Shown here: positions 58,681-64,000 of the stretch, piece by piece
How positions within the stretch are numbered: the stretch's first letter is position 1
Layout of the letters: every line of letters begins with the position of its first letter
Origin: an uncultured Prevotella sp.
Lineage (GTDB): Bacteria > Bacteroidota > Bacteroidia > Bacteroidales > Bacteroidaceae
Reading direction: 5' to 3'
NCBI GenBank assembly: GCA_905234265.1
Contig: CAJOHJ010000008.1
Coordinates: 1-64,000 of the forward strand
Length of the DNA stretch: 64,000 bases
Notes under the pieces: generated by a model
Database searches by the model: none
What the model saw: the letters and a program-made list of their open reading frames with translations, nothing else
Told to the model about the DNA's origin: nothing
Position numbers and translations under genes: made by a program

Positions 58681-60234
58681 ATGAAGAAACTGATTATTGC
58701 AATGGTCCTGATGCTTCCCATGGTTGCTCAGGGCGCATCCATCCAGACCATAGAGGCCGGATGGACTACAAAAGTGATTACCCACGTGCCGTCTGGCAGC
58801 CTTGGGGCCATGCTACAGCGGTTCAACGAGACCTGGCCCACCACATCGGTCGGCGAAGCCTGCCAAGCTATCAAGACCGGCTACAGCAACCAAGACCCTG
58901 AGGTTGGCCGCATTGTTGTCAACGACTCTAAAAACGGATATATAAAAGTCTTCGACGAATCAGCCAGCAGTAGCAACCAGTATATGTCTGCCTGCGTGTG
59001 GAACCGCTCCAACAAGCACCGTCTGCTGGCTGTCGTCATCGGCCATCCCGCAGTGTCCAACAAGGAAGTCATTTGCTTCTACGACTACGACCCACAGCAG
59101 CATACGCTCACCCCTGCGTCTGCCATCCTGAGCCGTTGGCAGCCGAGGTTCCAGAATGCCCACATCTCCTATCTGTTGCCTCGTGTCGGCAAAGAATTAC
59201 TCATCTCTGAGGAGCAGGGCTACGACCAGCTCTGCTGCCATCACTTCAAGTGGAATGGCATGATGCCTGTTTTCGACTTTACCGATCCTGCTACGGGTTC
59301 AAAGTTGCAGACGTCGTTCCCCGGTGGCTTGGACGACGACGGGCGCGGCCTGGAGGAAACGGAGCCTTACGGCCCCACGGTCACGTTTGACGGCGAGGAG
59401 TACGTCCGTGTCCATACCGCCGAGCAGTTCCTGAACGCCTTGAAGTCGAATGCCATGATACTGGTGGCCAAGAACACGGAGATTAACCTGACGCCACTGT
59501 TGAACGACGCCTCACAATTCCGCACCCTCTACCGGCAGTGGCGCCCCGAGGGGTCCACCGAGGTGGGCAACAGGGAAGCCATCATTAGCGAAGAGGTTAA
59601 CGACGGCCGCCAGCTGACCATCTGCAACCATAAGCAGATGACGATTTGCGGCGAGGGCAACTCGCGGCTGGTTGTCGAGCCTCGCTATGCCTTCTGCCTG
59701 AACTTCAAGGACTGTGAGCAGATAGAAATTCACAATCTGACCATCGGCCACACCACGGGCGGCTACTGCCAGGGCGGTGTCATCGGTGTGCAGGGCGGAT
59801 GGCGCATCAGCCTGCACAACTGCGACCTTTACGGATGCGGCACTTACGGACTGGAGCTGAACAATACGCGCGACTTCTCCATGTACCGTTCCGTCATCCA
59901 CGACTGCACATACGGCATCATGACGCTCAGCAATGTTGAGTTTGCAAAGTTCGAGTTCTGCGATTTCCGTAACAACCGCGAGTTCACGCTCGTCGATAGC
60001 CGTGGCTCTAATGCCCAGTTCAACGAGTGCCGCTTCTATGCCAACGATGCCAATGCGCAGCTGTTCGGTTTCGACCGTGAGTTCTACATGCAGGGCTGTG
60101 TTGTCTGCCATCCCACGGAGAAGCTTGGCACCATCAATCTTGCAGACCAGTCTGGCGCCAAGAACTGGTTCGACCCCAATCCGCTGAATTCCGGTTTGCT
60201 GCCGCGTGCCGTCGGTGCCGACCAGCAGAAATAA
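58681..60234 (+). CDS. Secreted right-handed beta-helix protein
   Basis: A 517-residue exported protein: signal peptide about residues 1-19. An N-terminal domain (about 20-230) has HRLLAVVIGHPAVSNKEVICFYDYDPQQ and looks like a periplasmic beta-rich module. From about 255 there is a parallel beta-helix: regular strand turns such as LVVEPRYAFCLNFKDCEQIEIHNLTIG, WRISLHNCDLYGCGTYGLELNN, DFSMYRSVIHDCTYGIMTLSNVEFAKFEFCDFRNN. Such folds bind or cleave polysaccharides, but no catalytic residues can be assigned. It sits between a small secreted protein and the TMEM43-like gene in the envelope cluster. Confidence 0.78.
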   Translation: MKKLIIAMVLMLPMVAQGASIQTIEAGWTTKVITHVPSGSLGAMLQRFNETWPTTSVGEACQAIKTGYSNQDPEVGRIVVNDSKNGYIKVFDESASSSNQYMSACVWNRSNKHRLLAVVIGHPAVSNKEVICFYDYDPQQHTLTPASAILSRWQPRFQNAHISYLLPRVGKELLISEEQGYDQLCCHHFKWNGMMPVFDFTDPATGSKLQTSFPGGLDDDGRGLEETEPYGPTVTFDGEEYVRVHTAEQFLNALKSNAMILVAKNTEINLTPLLNDASQFRTLYRQWRPEGSTEVGNREAIISEEVNDGRQLTICNHKQMTICGEGNSRLVVEPRYAFCLNFKDCEQIEIHNLTIGHTTGGYCQGGVIGVQGGWRISLHNCDLYGCGTYGLELNNTRDFSMYRSVIHDCTYGIMTLSNVEFAKFEFCDFRNNREFTLVDSRGSNAQFNECRFYANDANAQLFGFDREFYMQGCVVCHPTEKLGTINLADQSGAKNWFDPNPLNSGLLPRAVGADQQK

Positions 60235-60265
60235 ACATTATCACACAATAAAACAACAAGACATT

Positions 60266-61672
60266 ATGGCTTACACAGAGACAACAACTACAGGTTATGG
60301 AACGCGCGTCGGACGCTCGTTCAGGAGTATCGGCAGTGGATTTCTGCTGTTTATTGCCGCCACGGCTCTGCTTTGGTGGAACGAAGGCCGTGCCGTGAAG
60401 ACAGAGAAAATGCTTGACGAGGCAGGCAGCGCATACGTTGAAATGGAAAACCCCAACAAGAAGGATGCCTCGTTAGAGGGAGAGCTGATCTGCGGAACGG
60501 CAATGGCAACGACAGAGGATTCGCTCAGCGACGCGCAGTTCGGCATCGGTGCAAAGGCCATTTCTCTCCGCCGTACCGTTGAGTACTACCAGTGGGTAGA
60601 GCATTCCCAGGAGCAGAAGGAAGACAAGTTTGGCGGCAAGGAGGTGACCACTACCACTTATACCTACACCAAGGAGTGGGTGAGCAGTCCGGTAGAGTCG
60701 AGCAATTTCAAGGATCAGGCTTATCAGAACAAGAACATGGTGCTGACCACCATAGAGAATTCAGAGCAGTGGGCAGAGAACGTGTCGTTTGGCGCCTATC
60801 AGCTCACGGAGAGCCTTATTCACCGCATTTCCTCGCGTGAAGGCATGGACCTGACGCTCGCTGAGGACCTGCTGAGGCAGTTCGACAAGAACGCCCAGAC
60901 AGCATACGAACGTTTCTACGGCGTACAGAAGTCAGCTCAGCCGGCTCCACAGCAGCCTGCAGAGGCTCCTGCCATCCCTGATTCTGTCAGGGCTTTGCTG
61001 TCCGACTCTGCCAAGGCTGTCCTCGACTCGCTGCAGGCTGTCAACGACAGCATTCGTAAGGCTATGGAAAATGCTGAGAACAAGAAAGACCTGGAGTATG
61101 TGCATGTGGCCAACAATATTCTCTATTTCGGCCGCGTGCCAGGCGCTCCGGAGGTTGGCGACGTGCGCGTAATCTTTGATAAAGTGGTTCCTGCCAAGGT
61201 AACGGTGATGGCCGTCGTCGACGGCGACTCCTTCAAGCCCTACAAGGCCAAGAACGGCAAGCGCTTCCAGACCCTCGTGATGGGCAAGAGGAGCGGCGAC
61301 GAGATTATCGATGCCGAGAAATCAGTCAATGGCATGTTCCTCTGGGCTTTGCGCATCATCGGCATCCTGATGGTGATTTCTGGTCTGAAGGGAATTTTCG
61401 GATTTATCGAGACCATTCTCAAGGTGGTGCCGTTCATCGCAGGCATCTTTGGCTGGGGCGTCGGTGTCGTATGTACCGTTATCGGCGTGGTCTGGTCGCT
61501 CATCGTGATAGCCCTTGCCTGGCTGTTCTACCGTCCGCTGTTGGGCATCAGCCTGCTGGTGCTGGCCGGTTTCCTCGTCTGGGTATTTGCCTTCAAGGGC
61601 AAGGATAAGCTGAAGGAACTTGCTGCCAACGCCAGGAAAAAGGATGCTGCGCCTGCCGCTGTGACGGAATAG
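60266..61672 (+). CDS. TMEM43 family membrane protein
   Basis: A 468-residue integral membrane protein of the TMEM43/LUMA family, better known from animals and found in scattered bacteria. TM1 lies near residues 23-40 (GSGFLLFIAATALLWWNEGRAVKTEKML, the family's LWWNEGRAV motif). A large extracytoplasmic domain of about 300 residues follows (SLEGELICGTAMATTEDSLSDAQFGI). Three or four C-terminal membrane segments lie near 372-455 (LRIIGILMVISGLKGIF, VVCTVIGVVWSLIVIALAWLF). An Ala/Pro/Gln-rich insert (PAPQQPAEAPAIPDSV) lies near 232-250. ATG 60266 is chosen by the conserved N-terminus. Last gene of the cluster, followed by a hairpin terminator. Confidence 0.88.
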   Translation: MAYTETTTTGYGTRVGRSFRSIGSGFLLFIAATALLWWNEGRAVKTEKMLDEAGSAYVEMENPNKKDASLEGELICGTAMATTEDSLSDAQFGIGAKAISLRRTVEYYQWVEHSQEQKEDKFGGKEVTTTTYTYTKEWVSSPVESSNFKDQAYQNKNMVLTTIENSEQWAENVSFGAYQLTESLIHRISSREGMDLTLAEDLLRQFDKNAQTAYERFYGVQKSAQPAPQQPAEAPAIPDSVRALLSDSAKAVLDSLQAVNDSIRKAMENAENKKDLEYVHVANNILYFGRVPGAPEVGDVRVIFDKVVPAKVTVMAVVDGDSFKPYKAKNGKRFQTLVMGKRSGDEIIDAEKSVNGMFLWALRIIGILMVISGLKGIFGFIETILKVVPFIAGIFGWGVGVVCTVIGVVWSLIVIALAWLFYRPLLGISLLVLAGFLVWVFAFKGKDKLKELAANARKKDAAPAAVTE

Positions 61673-61700
61673 CCCGCAGGCCAATAAAGCAAAAATCATT

Positions 61701-61734
61701 AAGAGGATGTGCCTGTTTTTTGACACATCCTCTT
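61701..61734. terminator. Dispersed hairpin, copy 2: terminator between convergent genes
   Basis: AAGAGGATGTG (61701-61711) pairs perfectly with CACATCCTCTT (61724-61734) around a T-rich loop. It lies between the TMEM43-like gene and the convergent esterase gene, and nearly matches the hairpin at 23476-23508 on the other strand. Confidence 0.7.
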
Positions 61735-61774
61735 ATTGTTTTGACACGTTTCTTGTTTAATAGTCCGTCAACGA

Positions 61775-63118
61775 CTATTGCCCTGGTGCTTTCATCAGCG
61801 ACTTCATCCACCGCAGGCATTTCTCCTGGCTCGACGGGAAGCGCCAGTGGCCGCTGGACGGGGTGATGTCGCACAGCTTGGGGGCGGTAATCTCATTCCA
61901 TGCTGCCCAGACCGACGTCGGCGAGCAGGTGTCGTCGTTGTAGCCCCACGACATGAACGTAGGCACCTTGAGCAGGCGTGCAAAGTTTACCACGTCGAAA
62001 TACTTGAGCGTCTCCACGGCCACGTCGTCGGCGACAGTCGTGCGGCCGTCCTTGTAGAAGCCGCTGAAGAACTTCGGCCATCCGCCTGCGCGCTGATGCA
62101 GAAAACCGGTGAGGTCGCAAAGTGCCGGATAGAACGGTGCGCACATGGTGACTTTCTCGTTTAATGCCGCGGTGACGATGGTCAGCGCACCGCCCTGCGA
62201 GCCTCCAGTGACGATGACGTTCTTTCCGTCCCATCCTGGCAGAGAGCAGAGGAAGTCGACGGCGCGCACGCAGCCGGCGTAGACATCCTTATAGTAATAT
62301 GTGTCGGGCGACTGCATGCCGCGGCTCATGTAGCCGTCGCATTTCTTCTGGCGCATGTCTTCGTATGCGGCATCTGGCAGACGCTGGTCGTTGTCGTGGA
62401 TTTCTATTTTCAGGTATATGCATCCCTCGTTGGGGAAGTAGTCGCTGGGGGTTATTTTCTTGCTTCCGGCACCCGGCGGACACAGCACCACGGGGTGCTT
62501 GCCGCCGTCGGTGGGCTGCGACAAATAACCCTGCAGCCACTTGTCCTTTCCTACGTGCAGGCGTACCAGCTGGGTCTTGACCTTGCTGTTGGTGGCATCT
62601 GGCACATCCCAGAATTCAGGCTCCAGAGGCACCTTCCGGGCCTCCTTCACCGCTTTCTGCCAGAATTTCTCGAAGTCCTGCGGCATGGCGGTGAAAGTCC
62701 TGATCTGCTCCGGCTGGTAGGCCAGCTTCACCAGGTCGCGGCAGGTCTTGCCTTCGGCAGTGCGGAACCAGTATTCGCAGGCCAGAAATCCCGGCTCGTG
62801 CATGGTGCCTACCGTCAGCAGAGCCTCGCCGGCCACGAACGTCGTGGAGTCATAGGCTGCCGGCATCAGCATTTCCGGGCCGGTCTTGTAGTATACCTTG
62901 CGGCCTTCCACCGGCACGCCGCCTTCGCGTGCTACGATGCGCAGCGTAGCCTGCTGGCCGAGGCAGTAGCGGCTGTCGCTGTGGTTGGGAGTGGCCACGG
63001 TCTCTACGAATATTTTCCGCGGATTGCCGAACTCCTGCTGGAACTTTTGTGCAGATGCTGTAATCGCCATGATGGCGGCTGTGGCTGTCATGGCGAGTCT
63101 TGAACAGAAAGCTTTCAT
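61775..63118 (-). CDS. Acetylxylan esterase (CE7 family)
   Basis: A 447-residue exported esterase: signal peptide about residues 1-23 (ending ITASAQ). An N-terminal beta-sandwich follows (about 25-130), then the CE7/AXE1 alpha/beta hydrolase. The nucleophile lies in VTGGSQGGALTI near 303, the Asp in MSWGYNDDTCSPTSVWAAWNEI near 395, and the His in TPSSGHWRFPS near 425. It removes acetyl groups from xylan side chains or other acetylated sugars. A consensus promoter lies 39 bases upstream, and it is a single-gene unit. Its context of GH43, GH28 and a possible companion esterase fragment downstream of the divergent promoter fits plant-polysaccharide use. Confidence 0.9.
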   Translation of the reverse strand: MKAFCSRLAMTATAAIMAITASAQKFQQEFGNPRKIFVETVATPNHSDSRYCLGQQATLRIVAREGGVPVEGRKVYYKTGPEMLMPAAYDSTTFVAGEALLTVGTMHEPGFLACEYWFRTAEGKTCRDLVKLAYQPEQIRTFTAMPQDFEKFWQKAVKEARKVPLEPEFWDVPDATNSKVKTQLVRLHVGKDKWLQGYLSQPTDGGKHPVVLCPPGAGSKKITPSDYFPNEGCIYLKIEIHDNDQRLPDAAYEDMRQKKCDGYMSRGMQSPDTYYYKDVYAGCVRAVDFLCSLPGWDGKNVIVTGGSQGGALTIVTAALNEKVTMCAPFYPALCDLTGFLHQRAGGWPKFFSGFYKDGRTTVADDVAVETLKYFDVVNFARLLKVPTFMSWGYNDDTCSPTSVWAAWNEITAPKLCDITPSSGHWRFPSSQEKCLRWMKSLMKAPGQ

Positions 63119-63156
63119 TTTCAGAGGTTTTTAGTGAAATGTATTAATTGACTTGG

Positions 63157-63186
63157 CAAAAATACTATTTTTTGTGAAAAAGGCAA
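63157..63186 (-). promoter_or_regulatory. Promoter of the CE7 esterase gene
   Basis: Minus-strand -7 TATTTTTG (63164-63157) with TTG (63186-63184), 19 bases apart. Confidence 0.65.
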
Positions 63187-63206
63187 GTTCTTTTTTCTTT
63201 TTTTAT

Positions 63207-63214
63207 TACATTTG
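63207..63214 (+). promoter_or_regulatory. -7 element upstream of the frameshifted gene
   Basis: TACATTTG on the plus strand, 65 bases before ATG 63280 and divergent from the CE7 promoter. No clear -33. Confidence 0.4.
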
Positions 63215-63279
63215 CCCAATGATAGCGATGGACTCCTATCTTGTCACAAGCAAAAACTCATAAAACTACCCACCAGACA

Positions 63280-63682
63280 ATGAAACGCATTCTCCTTTCC
63301 ATGCTTCTCGTCATGGCAGGCTGCCACGGCCTTCAAGAGCCTCGGCAGGCAGTGGAAGTCGGAAAGCATCGGCGACACGTTCAGCTGCAAGTTCAAGGGG
63401 ACGCAGGTCGGCCTCATGGGCAGCACCGATGTCGCCAGCGGCTATGCCGAAGTGTGCATCCGCGACGGCAAGGGCAAGGCTGTCTTCCAGACCAGCGTCG
63501 ACTTCTACAGCAAAGTGCCTGCCACTGGCCTGCGCTGGCTGTCGCCACAGTTGCCTAAGGGAAAGTACACCCTTGAGGTGCGTGTCTCGGAAATGAAGCC
63601 AAACTGGACCGACAAGACCCGCACACAGTACGGCAGCAAGGGCCATAAGATTGAAATCAGCGACGTCGTTGTTCCTCGCTGA
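63280..63682 (+). pseudogene. Frameshifted secreted beta-sandwich protein (esterase accessory domain-like)
   Basis: The signal peptide (MKRILLSMLLVMA) is read in the frame of ATG 63280. The mature part (QAATAFKSLGRQWKSESIGD, then TFSCKFKGTQVGLMGSTDVA and a C-terminus ending HKIEISDVVVPR) is read in the +1 frame. The shift falls near 63313-63320, at the expected cleavage site. The C-terminal sequence resembles the beta-sandwich domain found after SGNH/GDSL carbohydrate esterases in Bacteroidetes. A single missing or extra base would explain this, either a true mutation or a sequencing error. At about 134 residues the product would be a lone accessory domain. Confidence 0.6.
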
Positions 63683-63692
63683 TGCGCAGTTG

Positions 63693-63776
63693 TGAAATTA
63701 TCTTTGTAAGTTACGAGATTATCTTACGAAGATAATTTTTTATCTCTGCATGTTATTTCCGTAACATGCAGAGATA
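63693..63776. repeat. ATTATCTC-family array ending in a 15-bp hairpin
   Basis: Units at 63693, 63714 and 63735 (21-bp period), the last identical to 48611-48631. TATCTCTGCATGTTA (63741-63755) then pairs perfectly with TAACATGCAGAGATA (63762-63776) around TTTCCG. It lies between the convergent frameshifted gene and the yidC-like gene; no T tract follows, so it is not a canonical terminator. Confidence 0.85.
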
Positions 63777-63796
63777 CACATTTATTGTATGGAATT

Positions 63797-64000
63797 TTAC
63801 TTCCGGTATCCGTTCTGGCGCTGGCGCTGCAGCTCCTCAGCCTGCTTCTGCATGGCCTCCAGACGGGCAGCCAGTCCGCTCTGCTTCTTAGGGTTGTTCT
63901 TGTTGGCCTGATAGTTGGCCTCCAGGATGGCCAGCAGCTTCTCGTCGTCGGTAGTCTTGCGGAGAGTCCACATAATGGCTGCCGACATGAAGAGCGACAC
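63797..64000 (-). CDS. yidC: Probable membrane protein insertase YidC, C-terminal part (runs off the window)
   Basis: The last 68 residues of a minus-strand gene. The end of a membrane segment ([15 protein letters not shown]) is followed by a charged helical tail, [20 protein letters not shown], then [32 protein letters not shown]. This arrangement, a final transmembrane segment followed by a Lys/Gln-rich tail with KKQSG...LEAMQK, is what I expect at the C-terminus of Bacteroidetes YidC. The 5' part lies beyond position 64000, so the assignment rests on this tail alone. Confidence 0.65.
   Translation of the reverse strand: MSLFMSAAIMWTLRKTTDDEKLLAILEANYQANKNNPKKQSGLAARLEAMQKQAEELQRQRQNGYRK

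Overview
The window reads as a chromosomal segment of a Bacteroidota bacterium, most likely Bacteroidales and Prevotella-like. Genes are mostly not preceded by Shine-Dalgarno sequences. Many start 20-60 bases downstream of the Bacteroidetes -7 element TAnnTTTG, often with a -33 TTTG/TTG 19-22 bases upstream. The gene content fits too: BlaI/M56 pair, outer-membrane beta-barrel protein, DUF3078, DUF1573, short RlmL, fused CcsBA, VapE/DUF3874 protein and System II cytochrome maturation. Genes are moderately GC-rich, while intergenic DNA is AT-rich and full of short repeats. No plasmid, phage or IS element is visible.

Layout. 0-0.1 kb: 3' end of a 5S rRNA and its terminator. 0.3-9.7 kb, mostly housekeeping: RlmL-like methyltransferase, DPP4-like peptidase, serB, a candidate small RNA, pyrE, SRPBCC protein, argH, a small lipoprotein, tRNA-Leu(TAA), rplS. 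9.7-11.1 kb: DUF721/DciA-like gene and recF on the minus strand. 11.2-23.4 kb: an LPS/surface-glycan locus of glycosyltransferases (one a GT11-GT2 fusion), a lipid A acyltransferase-like gene, a capsule-type transferase, a pyruvyl transferase-like gene and an F420-hydrogenase-beta-like gene. 24-26 kb: a lone VapE/DUF3874 ATPase. 26-31.5 kb: outer-membrane beta-barrel protein and a BlaI/M56 signalling pair. 31.6-33.1 kb: type IV toxin-antitoxin abiEi/abiEii. 33.3-36.5 kb: ECF sigma factor, membrane anti-sigma-like protein and a degenerate thioredoxin-like protein. 36.5-43.3 kb: CcsBA, di-haem oxidoreductase lipoprotein, imelysin and a porin, a coherent iron/c-haem set. 43.4-48.4 kb: GH43, GH28 and an OPT transporter, a small pectin/hemicellulose utilisation unit. 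48.7-53.2 kb: asd, DUF3078, DUF1573, DUF1846. 53.4-61.7 kb: eight co-directional envelope genes (secreted protein, TerB-like protein, three lipoproteins, secreted protein, beta-helix protein, TMEM43-family membrane protein) that I cannot match to a described system. 61.8-64 kb: CE7 acetylxylan esterase, a frameshifted beta-sandwich gene, and the C-terminus of a probable YidC.

The most unusual structural feature is a family of 21-bp repeats (core ATTATCTC) at six separate loci. One array lies in frame inside the anti-sigma-like gene and adds a 14-residue peptide repeat. Other unrelated arrays with about 21-bp period sit at gene ends. Several other low-complexity repeats have entered coding sequences in frame (CcsBA, GH43, M56). 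The best candidate for an undescribed system is the 53.4-61.7 kb envelope cluster.
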